Positions 44,862-52,126 of a stretch of 58,734 nt of DNA are shown here, in pieces. The notes below the pieces were generated by a model. That model was not told where the DNA came from. It worked only from the letters and a program-made list of their open reading frames with translations, and made no database searches. The DNA is taken from NCBI GenBank assembly GCA_013697785.1, contig JACCWE010000059.1, positions 1-58,734 of the forward strand, written 5' to 3'. Source of the DNA: Gemmatimonadaceae bacterium (lineage in GTDB: Bacteria > Gemmatimonadota > Gemmatimonadetes > Gemmatimonadales > Gemmatimonadaceae). Both the position numbers and the translations under genes were made by a program. Within the stretch, counting starts at the first letter, position 1. Every line of letters begins with the position of its first letter.

Positions 44862-47549
44862 CTAGTCGGAAGCGAGCGCTATCGCCGGATCCACGCGGCC
44901 CGCGCGACGAGCGGGGAAATAGCACGCGACAAACCCTACGGCGAGGAGCAGAATCGACGAGGTCAAGAACACCAGCGGATCGGTGGGCGAAGTGTCGAAC
45001 AACAGATGTTCGACGAGTCGAACCAGGGCGAGAGCTCCCGCGATTCCAAGTGCACATCCCACAAGCGCCGGGGCCATCGTCCGCACCAGGACCGCCCGAA
45101 CGATCGTACGCGGTGTCGCACCCAGTGCCAATCGCAAACCTAGTTCCCGCGTCCCTCGCGCAACGGTGTAGCTTGTCACACCGAAGATGCCGATTGCCGC
45201 GAGAAGGATCGCGCAAGAGCCGAATGCTCCAACAATACCGATGACGTACCGGCGTGGCGCAAGTGCAGTCGAGAGCGAGTTTGCGACGGGTACGAATCCC
45301 AAGCCCTCGCGCGGATCGCCGACGACGAACGCCGGTTCGACTTCGCCCAACGCGCGTTGAAGCGAGGCAGCTATCACTGGGCTCGCCGAGTGCACGCGGA
45401 CAACAAGCGATAGCCAAGGCCACGGCTCCGCGGATAGCGGCACGTACACTGCCGGATCGAGGTCAGTGTCTACACCATACTGCCGCACGTCGCCGACCAC
45501 TCCAATTACGGTGGAAGGAATTGGCTGGCCAAATCCCGGACGTCCTTGTGATGAACGAAAAATCGTAATCGGCTTGCCGACTGCGTCCGCGCCAGGCCAG
45601 TATTTCCGTGCGACAGTCTCGCTGATAACTACAGTATTGGTAGGCGAGCGCATCTCATCCGGAGAAAACCATCTGCCCGCTTTCAACGGAATCCGCATTG
45701 CGCGCAGGTAGTCCTCCGTCGCTGTGACGTAGGTCGCGATGTCCTGGCTCGATGGAACTCTATCGGGAAGCTCGATATTGGTGGCCACTCCTGCTCGACC
45801 GAGCGGAAAGAAGTTGACGGCAGCTGCGTCAGTAACTCCCGGTACTGCGCGAAGGCGCTCCACGATGCGCAGATACAACGAAAGCGCATCCTGCTCAGCA
45901 GCGTACTTGGGCTTCGGAGGAAAAATCGTCCGCGACAACACATCGCGTGAATCGAAGCCGAGCTTCACGTTCTCCAGCCGTTGGTAGCTATGAATCAGCA
46001 AACCGGTTCCAACTACCATAATGATCGCGAGCGCAAACTGAACGCACGTTAGCAATGATCTCGCTCGACTCTGTTTCAACGAAGTCCCAGTGTCGGAGCG
46101 GGAGCCAAGCAGTTCTCTGTTTGCGCTTCCACGCAGTCCCGCCGCGCGTACGGCCGGAAGCACGGTAAAGACTATCGCCGTGAACGCCGTTACGGCCATC
46201 GCGACAAGTAATGAGCGCGCATCTATAGTCATCTCAGAGGCGCGCGGAAGATCGAAAGGCGCGGTGGCTCGGAGCCATTTGACGGCACCAATCGATGCCA
46301 GCACCCCTATCGTTCCTCCTACCAGGCACAGCGTAAGCATTTCTACGAGCACCTGCCGCATGACTTGCAGCCTGCTGGCTCCGAGGGAAACACGAATCGC
46401 CATCTCACGACCACGTAGTGCACCGCGAACTGCGGAAAGATTCGCGAGATTGACGCACGCGATGAGCAACATGAGCACGACAGCTGCACCAAGTGCCCAA
46501 AGCGCGGCCCGTACGCCACCCACAAGGTTTTCCCCGAGAGAATCGACATCGACACCAATCCACTGCCCTTCTTCTCGGGGGTAGTCCTGTGATATTCGGC
46601 GTTGCGTTGCTGAAAGGAGTCGCGCCGCTTGTGCAGTGCTGACTACAGGAAGCAGTCGACCGATGATGCGGCTGTCGGTATGGAAGTCGCGACTCTTGAG
46701 CGCGGGATCCCTGTCGAGAATCTGTCCGAGTGGGCGCCAGAGCTGCGCGAAATCGGGAATTGAGAAGGTGGACGGCATTACGCCGATGATCGTTGCTCTC
46801 CCGCTATCGACCGTCACTACTCGTCCAATGACGTGAGGATCGGATCCGAACATGCTTGCCCAAAGTGAATGAGAGAGCACGATGACATCTGTTCCCGACG
46901 GCAATTCTTCTTCAGCGGCAAACGTTCGTCCGAGCTCGGGCCTTGTTCCAATCAACTTGAAAAACCCCAATGATACGTATCCGGCTGCAGCCGTCTTTGC
47001 ACCGTCACGAGTCTCGATTTTTATCAGATCTCCTCGGACATACGCCATTCCCGTGAGCCCCGACGGCGACCGCGCCCAATCCTGAAACGTGGGCAGCGAA
47101 GGCATCCTCCAGTTGCCCTCGCTTCCGTGTTCAAAGAGTTCCACCAACCGGCCCGCATCGGGATACGCCAAGGGCCGCAACAATACGTGATCGATTACGC
47201 TGAAAATGGTGGCCGTCGCGCCGATGCCCAGTGCGAGCGTAAGCACTACGGTGAGAGAGAACCCCGGGCTCCTTCTTATTGCACGCCAGGCAAATCGAAA
47301 CTCACGAATGAGCGTGTCGACTGCGCCGAAGCCCAGCGCGTCCCAGCTCGCCTCCGCAATGCGCGTACGATTGCCAAGTCGCTGCGCGCTAGCGTCGCTC
47401 GCCTCCGCGTGGGATAACCCGGTAGCGCGAAAATCTCTCGCCAGAAGCTCACTGTGGAATGCAAGCTCCTGCTCGATCTCCCGCGCACGATGCGCACGAC
47501 TCATTCGCGCGATCACGCGTCGCGCCAGAGTGTAGAATCGCTCGCTCAT
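44862..47549 (-). CDS. ADOP-family ABC-type permease (MacB_PCD/FtsX, two repeats)
   Basis: 895 residues. N-terminal ADOP helical region (REIEQELAFHSELLARDF), the first membrane helix with LTLALGIGATATIFSVIDHVLL, a periplasmic MacB-type core domain, FtsX helices, then a duplicated second half ending in LRLALGATPRTIVRAVLVRT and a C-terminal membrane pair (ILLLAVGFVACYFPARRAGRVDPAIALASD). ADOPs lack their own ATPase and presumably work with an unlinked MacB-like ATPase in efflux or envelope transport. The start is 10 bp downstream of the PadR stop, so they form an operon. Confidence 0.9.
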   Translation of the reverse strand: MSERFYTLARRVIARMSRAHRAREIEQELAFHSELLARDFRATGLSHAEASDASAQRLGNRTRIAEASWDALGFGAVDTLIREFRFAWRAIRRSPGFSLTVVLTLALGIGATATIFSVIDHVLLRPLAYPDAGRLVELFEHGSEGNWRMPSLPTFQDWARSPSGLTGMAYVRGDLIKIETRDGAKTAAAGYVSLGFFKLIGTRPELGRTFAAEEELPSGTDVIVLSHSLWASMFGSDPHVIGRVVTVDSGRATIIGVMPSTFSIPDFAQLWRPLGQILDRDPALKSRDFHTDSRIIGRLLPVVSTAQAARLLSATQRRISQDYPREEGQWIGVDVDSLGENLVGGVRAALWALGAAVVLMLLIACVNLANLSAVRGALRGREMAIRVSLGASRLQVMRQVLVEMLTLCLVGGTIGVLASIGAVKWLRATAPFDLPRASEMTIDARSLLVAMAVTAFTAIVFTVLPAVRAAGLRGSANRELLGSRSDTGTSLKQSRARSLLTCVQFALAIIMVVGTGLLIHSYQRLENVKLGFDSRDVLSRTIFPPKPKYAAEQDALSLYLRIVERLRAVPGVTDAAAVNFFPLGRAGVATNIELPDRVPSSQDIATYVTATEDYLRAMRIPLKAGRWFSPDEMRSPTNTVVISETVARKYWPGADAVGKPITIFRSSQGRPGFGQPIPSTVIGVVGDVRQYGVDTDLDPAVYVPLSAEPWPWLSLVVRVHSASPVIAASLQRALGEVEPAFVVGDPREGLGFVPVANSLSTALAPRRYVIGIVGAFGSCAILLAAIGIFGVTSYTVARGTRELGLRLALGATPRTIVRAVLVRTMAPALVGCALGIAGALALVRLVEHLLFDTSPTDPLVFLTSSILLLAVGFVACYFPARRAGRVDPAIALASD

Positions 47550-47559
47550 CGGCGGGCGC

Positions 47560-47898
47560 TCACGGCTCGCTGTTCATGACGAGCGCGATCGCATCCGCGA
47601 GCCGTCCGAACGTGCTTTGCTCGATGCCGAGCTGCTTGCGTCCCGCGGCTGTCAACGTATAGTATCGCGCCCTACGCTTCGTCGGAGTAAGTTTCCACTC
47701 GGCGCGAACCAACCCCTTGAGCTCCATGCGCTGCAATGCGGGGTAGAGCGATCCCTCCTCGACCTGGAGCACGTCATTTGAGAGCTGGCGAATGTGCGCA
47801 GCGATCCCGTATCCGTGAAGTGCGCCAAGGGATAGGGTCTTAAGCACTAACATCTTTAGCGTACCGGGAAGTAGCTCGTCCTTCGAATCTTTGCCCAT
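47560..47898 (-). CDS. PadR-family transcriptional regulator
   Basis: 112 residues from the ATG at 47898: a winged helix (GTLKMLVLKTLSLGALHGYGIA, EGSLYPALQRMELKGLV, KRRARYYTLTAAGRKQL) plus a short dimerisation helix. PadR-ADOP pairs are a stereotyped arrangement in Acidobacteriota and Gemmatimonadota. It likely represses its own operon through the repeats directly upstream of its start codon. Confidence 0.92.
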   Translation of the reverse strand: MGKDSKDELLPGTLKMLVLKTLSLGALHGYGIAAHIRQLSNDVLQVEEGSLYPALQRMELKGLVRAEWKLTPTKRRARYYTLTAAGRKQLGIEQSTFGRLADAIALVMNSEP

Positions 47899-47930
47899 AC
47901 ATAGATCACCTATGCGTAGATAACCTATGG
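47899..47930 (-). promoter_or_regulatory. Tandem operator-like repeats upstream of padR
   Basis: Two 13-bp direct repeats, TAGATCACCTATG (47902-47914) and TAGATAACCTATG (47917-47929), 12/13 identical and 2 bp apart (15-bp period), directly upstream of the PadR start codon at 47898. AT-rich and placed over the expected promoter: a likely PadR autoregulatory site. Confidence 0.6.
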
Positions 47931-48286
47931 TAAATCGAGGCACGTCCGGTTGTCAAGTGTTTACCATTTGTAATACGGAATCACTCAGCCGAATCGAGTG
48001 CCGATACAGAAGGTGAAGGACCAGAGGCGCCGCGTCATTCGGAGATCGGCTGAACAGTGTGGTCTTCTGCATTCAAGCTGTGGATTTCTCGAAGTTGTTC
48101 GCTGTCGCACTTACCGTTTTCGTTCGCGCTGCAGTTGCTCCCGCCTTCCGGCCTATCGCGAAGTGCGAATGGCCTCGCGACGGAAAACTCTCTGATTGCG
48201 GCAACATCTCTTCCGCGAAAGAATTCAGGCCATTCGTCCCAGATGTACATGCGGCCACGCTATCGGCGAGCGTGGCCGCTTTGACA
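47931..48286. other. Intergenic region between padR and the Cas1 gene
   Basis: About 356 bp without a convincing gene; short frames here lack coding character. Holds the start-side flank of the padR operon and, at its right end, a strong hairpin (48251-48279). If the casposon-like element has its own terminal repeat on this side it should lie here, but I could not find a matching inverted sequence in 55039-55233. Confidence 0.5.
48251..48279. terminator. Perfect 11-bp hairpin downstream of the Cas1 gene
   Basis: GCGGCCACGCT (48251-48261), a 7-nt loop, AGCGTGGCCGC (48269-48279). It begins 7 bp past the Cas1 stop. On the plus strand it is followed by TTTGACATCATTT; on the Cas1 strand there is no T-run, so it may stop incoming transcription or act as a bidirectional or structural element. 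Confidence 0.5.
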
Positions 48287-49849
48287 TCATTTCTTCGCGA
48301 TCGATCGCGATCCGTCCCGCGATAACGCCCTGATTGCGTCCCAGTGCATCGGATGGGGGATGTACTGGCCGCGCAAGATTCGTCCGCAGTACGACCTACA
48401 CAATCCCGTCGCGGCTCGAACATCTGGCGCGCGCAGGTTCGCGAGGGTTGGGAAAATCTCCGTCGCGAAGACGTGAGCTGCTGGTATGGCTGGATGCTTC
48501 GCTTCCCACTCACGAATAGCCGCTGCTCGTTGACTACGCGCATCCCCCATCAACGCGCGAGTCTCCTCTGACGGCCCAGCGCCGCTGTCTTCACGCTGCC
48601 GACGGCGAAGCGCCGTGCGGGCATATGCCGACGCCATCGCCGGCAAGGTGGCGATGCACGCCGCGCAATAGACTCCGGTTTTCTTCTGAAATGCAGCTCC
48701 GCACCTGCGACATCGACGACCACGGGTGGAGCCGCTCGTTTTCGACAGCGGCGGCTTCTGTCGGACCGAGCTGAGAATCGGCGGAAGTCGAACGTGTCGA
48801 ACTTCGGCCTCATGCGCGGAATCGGAAGACACATTACCCGCCGCACCCGCGCGCTCGAATCGTCGAGCTACTCGGCTCGCGATCGGGTGAAGCAGCTTGG
48901 CCCACTGACTTGCGGTTTCTGAGAGCCGGTGCGCAATAGGCGGCATGAGACGGCACACGCCTTGATTTGTTTCGAAGAAATCATCGCTCGAGAACGTATG
49001 CTCCCGCGCAAGTCGAAGCACAAATGCATCCACGTAGGGTCTTACGGGTTCAAGCACATCGTACGCAAGTGAATCCCTTCCGGCGCGATCCGCGTGCAGG
49101 ATGCCGAGGCCCGGGTCGCAACCCGCCGCGAGAACCGCAATACGTGCCTCAGCGCCTGCGATGCCATAGCAATAGTTGAGGATCGCGTTGAGCGGAGTTA
49201 CTCCTTTGCGAGCGCTGTCGGTCAGCGGAGACCGGCGTTCCCCGAAGGTGCGCCAATGTTTCGGAATGCGTCCGACGTGCTTCGAAGGGAAGCGCAGCTC
49301 GACCGACTCCCATGCGTGCCAGTAGGCGTAGGCCGCGCGTGCCTCGACGTAACGCACCCGGTCCAATGTTCGTGCCTGCTGCACATGCGGCAACGCATCG
49401 CGAAGCGCCTTGGCGATCGGAGCGGAGTTCGGGATAGCATCGAGCGCATCGGCCTGTCCCGCGATCTTGGCTGCGATCAACTCGCGACTCAATTCCAGCG
49501 CGACGCCTGATGTGAGTGCGAGCGCTTGGGCGCGCCGGAGTCGCGCGTCATCGAGTCGGCACGTAGCTGTGACAGCGACTAAGTGACCATCATGGTCGAG
49601 CTGCACGACGTGCGCTCCGATTGCTTCGAGCCAGCTCAGGGCATCGAGCGACACCGTTCCCGACGTCGCATGAATAATCAAACGCTTGAGCTGCGGCGCG
49701 ACGCGTGAGAAGCGCCCGTGCCGGCGAAAGCGGCCTGCGCCGTCCGTGATCGTGAGGTGGCCTCTCTCCACGGCGATGCGAAGTCCGTATCCACTCAGCG
49801 CGAGGACGCCGCGCCGAGGCCGCATCTCACTCGAGGGGGCGATCGGCAT
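48287..49849 (-). CDS. cas1: Cas1-family integrase/endonuclease with C-terminal zinc ribbon and HTH (casposase-like)
   Basis: 520 residues. Residues about 13-330 have the Cas1 fold: N-terminal beta domain (GVLALSGYGLRIAVERGHLTI, VSLDALSWLEAIGAHVVQLD) and helical catalytic domain with EARAAYAYW (E169), CDPGLGILH (H252) and SLAYDVLEPVRPYVD (D264, E267), so the metal site looks intact. A long extension follows: zinc ribbon C380-x2-C383-x11-C395-x2-C398 and an HTH near 470-495. CRISPR Cas1 proteins are about 300-340 residues and lack this. With no CRISPR array or cas2 nearby but PolB and HNH genes adjacent, it is best read as a casposon-type integrase. Start 49849 overlaps the MerR-like stop; ATG 49825 is an alternative. 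Confidence 0.85.
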   Translation of the reverse strand: MPIAPSSEMRPRRGVLALSGYGLRIAVERGHLTITDGAGRFRRHGRFSRVAPQLKRLIIHATSGTVSLDALSWLEAIGAHVVQLDHDGHLVAVTATCRLDDARLRRAQALALTSGVALELSRELIAAKIAGQADALDAIPNSAPIAKALRDALPHVQQARTLDRVRYVEARAAYAYWHAWESVELRFPSKHVGRIPKHWRTFGERRSPLTDSARKGVTPLNAILNYCYGIAGAEARIAVLAAGCDPGLGILHADRAGRDSLAYDVLEPVRPYVDAFVLRLAREHTFSSDDFFETNQGVCRLMPPIAHRLSETASQWAKLLHPIASRVARRFERAGAAGNVSSDSAHEAEVRHVRLPPILSSVRQKPPLSKTSGSTRGRRCRRCGAAFQKKTGVYCAACIATLPAMASAYARTALRRRQREDSGAGPSEETRALMGDARSQRAAAIREWEAKHPAIPAAHVFATEIFPTLANLRAPDVRAATGLCRSYCGRILRGQYIPHPMHWDAIRALSRDGSRSIAKK

Positions 49850-50756
49850 TGGGCGTGATGGGGGTGAAAGGATTGAGTTCGGCGTGGAGCGCCGTCAGTG
49901 CGAGGCGGATCTGCGGATTCTCTCGATAACGCAACCAATACAGAAAGAGAATTGGCCAAGGCCACGAAGAATCGCGTTCCGCTTCGAGGGCTATGGCGGG
50001 TCCGAGTCCGAGGGACATGTCTAGAGCTCGACGCAACACCTCGGCGACCTGCGGCAGCTCATCGCGAGCGAGGAGCAGAGTTGCCTCATCCGCCTTGTGA
50101 AACGCGGCGGCGACAGGTCCAGGGTCAACTAGTTGGCTAAACGTCGCGAGCGCACCTGCGTGTATAAGTCCCGCCGCTTCCAGCTGCGGAAAGGCGCGTG
50201 ACAGTATCTCTCGATCGTTCGGCTCTAGGTCTGTGTAGGCGCCAGTCCCAAGCCTCTCCGCGAGATCAAGAGAATTTGTAATCGGAATTCGCCCGAGGAG
50301 TTCACGTAGGCGACGAAACCCGGGTGACCCTCCCCGTGCGCGCGCCTTTCGTGTGAGCCTAGCCCGATACCGCTCCGCTGTCTCGTCGGCCTCCTCCGAT
50401 GGATCGGACGCCGTGAGAACTTCTTCCTTCTCACCGATGAGGCGCGCAACCTCCACGCCCAGCTGGTCCCGTAGCGACTGCATCGAAACCGGGAACGCCT
50501 TCACGAAGAGTCTCCAGCGCACTACGTCGAGATCACGCGTATGCGTGAGGATAGTGCCGATCATGAGCGCCTGATCGAGTGCGATCGATGGATAGATCGA
50601 CTCTGTTCCGAGCCGCCCGTGGTGGCGGGATTTGGGCGATGGCATCACGCCCGCTTTCCGCCATCGATGGAGCTTTTCCGCAGTGAGGTCGATGCCTTGA
50701 GCAGCAGCCTCCTCGAGCAACTCGGCCATCGAAAAGGTCCCTGTAGGATCGCGCAT
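49827..50756 (-). CDS. MerR-like HTH protein of the casposon-like element
   Basis: 309 residues from the ATG at 50756. N-terminal MerR-type helix-turn-helix (FSMAELLEEAAAQGIDLTAE then KLHRWRKAGVMPSP, about 8-38), then a helical region of unknown fold. It is immediately upstream of, and overlaps, the Cas1 gene by 23 nt, so the two are co-translated. It may regulate the divergent promoter region or help Cas1 recognise ends. A longer form from a TTG at 50792 is less likely. Confidence 0.7.
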   Translation of the reverse strand: MRDPTGTFSMAELLEEAAAQGIDLTAEKLHRWRKAGVMPSPKSRHHGRLGTESIYPSIALDQALMIGTILTHTRDLDVVRWRLFVKAFPVSMQSLRDQLGVEVARLIGEKEEVLTASDPSEEADETAERYRARLTRKARARGGSPGFRRLRELLGRIPITNSLDLAERLGTGAYTDLEPNDREILSRAFPQLEAAGLIHAGALATFSQLVDPGPVAAAFHKADEATLLLARDELPQVAEVLRRALDMSLGLGPAIALEAERDSSWPWPILFLYWLRYRENPQIRLALTALHAELNPFTPITPNADRPLE

Positions 50757-50888
50757 CCTACACACTCTATAGCTGGGCGCGATCAAGAGCAAGTGTTTCC
50801 ATCAAGCATCGTATAATATCAATGCACCCGCTTGGCGAGCCTTTTCGTTACAGCTGGGCGCGAGAATGCCAACTATTTTGGAGGGCCT
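50757..50888. promoter_or_regulatory. Divergent promoter region with paired 12-bp repeats
   Basis: Separates the Cas1/MerR arm from the PolB arm. AGCTGGGCGCGA occurs twice in the same orientation (50771-50782 and 50851-50862), exactly 80 bp apart. A consensus TATAAT sits at 50812-50817 for rightward transcription, and TATAGA next to the first repeat suits leftward transcription. GGAGG precedes the rightward start codon. The repeats are candidate operators for one of the element's HTH proteins. Confidence 0.55.
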
Positions 50889-51140
50889 ATGTCAGAACCG
50901 AAATATCTCACCGCCGCAGATGTCGCCCGGATCCTGCGGGTCACCCCCGGGGCTGTGCGCATGATGCACAAGCGCGGGGCACTCACTGTGGCCGAACAGA
51001 CGGTCGGGGGAATCCACCTCTTCTTGAGGGCGGAGATTGATCGGGTGGCGCTGCTCCGAGAGAAGCCTCGAGCGAGGATCGACCATCGGAAGCCAAGGCT
51101 AGAAAGTGCGCCCGCACGCCGCGCGGGCGGTGGGCGGTAA
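50889..51140 (+). CDS. Small excisionase/MerR-like HTH protein
   Basis: 83 residues: an HTH_17-type domain (YLTAADVARILRVTPGAVRM, then MHKRGALTVAEQTVGGIHLFL) with a basic C-terminal tail. Start ATG at 50889, preceded by TTGGAGGGCC. First gene of the rightward arm; its fold matches excisionases and MerR-type winged HTHs, so it could be a repressor or a recombination directionality-like factor. Confidence 0.75.
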   Translation: MSEPKYLTAADVARILRVTPGAVRMMHKRGALTVAEQTVGGIHLFLRAEIDRVALLREKPRARIDHRKPRLESAPARRAGGGR

Positions 51141-51143
51141 TGC

Positions 51144-51692
51144 GTGCCTCGGAAGCGCCGCGCCAGTTCGAAAGGCGCGAAGAAGCCAACGAAGCGCGGA
51201 TCGCCGCACCGATCATCGGCTGCGAGTCTCCGCGCGGAGAAAGCCAAACAAGACAGCCTGGAAGTGCTAAACATTTTGCGCGCGCAAGGACTCGTGTTTT
51301 CGCAAGTGGTGCGCGAAGTCGGCACTACCTCGCGTACGGTGCGCCGGCACGTCGGCGAAGCACTGAAAACCGATACTCGTGGTCGGGTGGTCGCCATGCC
51401 ACATGACCGCATTCCGCGCACGATGCGCTTCATCACGCCACGCGGGTTGATTGCGGTGACCGTTCACGACTCGCGAATCGCGAGTGAGATCGGACGCCAC
51501 ATGTCCGCTGTCAATCGCTTCCTCGAGACGGGAGACGAGGGCCCGCTGCAGCCATTCGTTGACGAGGGAATCCGTGCGGGGCAGCTGTTCCATCCCTATG
51601 TCACCGATCCGGACACGCTTGTGCGCCTCGCCCATGCGGGCGAGGTGTCCTTCGAAGATCTCTACGCTCTCACGACAGGAGAACACAAATGA
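51144..51692 (+). CDS. HTH-containing DNA-binding protein of the element
   Basis: 182 residues from a GTG 3 nt after the preceding stop. A very basic N-terminus (RKRRASSKGAKKPTKRG), a resolvase-like HTH (FSQVVREVGTTSRTVRRHVG, about 52-71), then a mixed alpha/beta domain (ITPRGLIAVTVHDSRIASEI, MSAVNRFLETGD) and a helical end. No recognised enzyme motif. Its stop overlaps the HNH start (ATGA), so it is co-translated with the nuclease. Confidence 0.65.
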   Translation: MPRKRRASSKGAKKPTKRGSPHRSSAASLRAEKAKQDSLEVLNILRAQGLVFSQVVREVGTTSRTVRRHVGEALKTDTRGRVVAMPHDRIPRTMRFITPRGLIAVTVHDSRIASEIGRHMSAVNRFLETGDEGPLQPFVDEGIRAGQLFHPYVTDPDTLVRLAHAGEVSFEDLYALTTGEHK

Positions 51693-52126
51693 CAAACACC
51701 TCAGGAATTCCTGACCTCGATCCGATCGGCATTGAAATGCGGCGCCTCCGGCGCGAAGAACAGTTCGGCGCGTGTGCGAGCTGCGCGCTCTGCGGGATGG
51801 CCAACATCGACGTGCTCACCCCTGCGCCTCGGAGCTTCTTGGAATCGCACCACGCCGTCGGGCGCGCCAATGACAACGGCTTGACGGTGCCGCTGTGTAG
51901 GAACTGTCACGCCGAGGTGACGGAGGGTTATCGCAACGCGGGTGTTCCGCTCAATCTGCCGCCCACGTTCCTGCACAAGCTCGTTGCCGTGCTGCGCGCG
52001 CTCGGAGCATTTCTCGCGATCCTCGGACAGCGGCTGGCGACGTGGGCAGAGGCGCTCATTCGCCTCCTGGTCCGACTTGACGCGACCGTTCCATCGTGGC
52101 GGAGCTGGGAGGAAGCGAAGCCATGA
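51689..52126 (+). CDS. HNH endonuclease
   Basis: 145 residues. Zinc knuckle C32-x2-C35 and C70-x2-C73 around the HNH core: H54-H55 in LESHHAVGRANDNGL, N61/N63, and H74 in LCRNCHAEV. The last 60 residues are hydrophobic/amphipathic (FLHKLVAVLRALGAFLAILG). HNH nucleases are a regular component of casposons beside Cas1 and PolB. It overlaps both neighbours by 4 nt (ATGA at both ends), so the arm is one translationally coupled unit. Confidence 0.82.
   Translation: MTNTSGIPDLDPIGIEMRRLRREEQFGACASCALCGMANIDVLTPAPRSFLESHHAVGRANDNGLTVPLCRNCHAEVTEGYRNAGVPLNLPPTFLHKLVAVLRALGAFLAILGQRLATWAEALIRLLVRLDATVPSWRSWEEAKP

Noticed and set aside
47931-48286. CRISPR array near the Cas1 gene
   Set aside because: No regularly spaced direct repeats exist here or elsewhere in 41931-58734, and no cas2 or effector gene was found.
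48057-48325. Overlapping plus-strand short frames left of Cas1
   Set aside because: Ser/Arg-rich, no ribosome site, overlap the hairpin and the Cas1 stop; no sign of coding.
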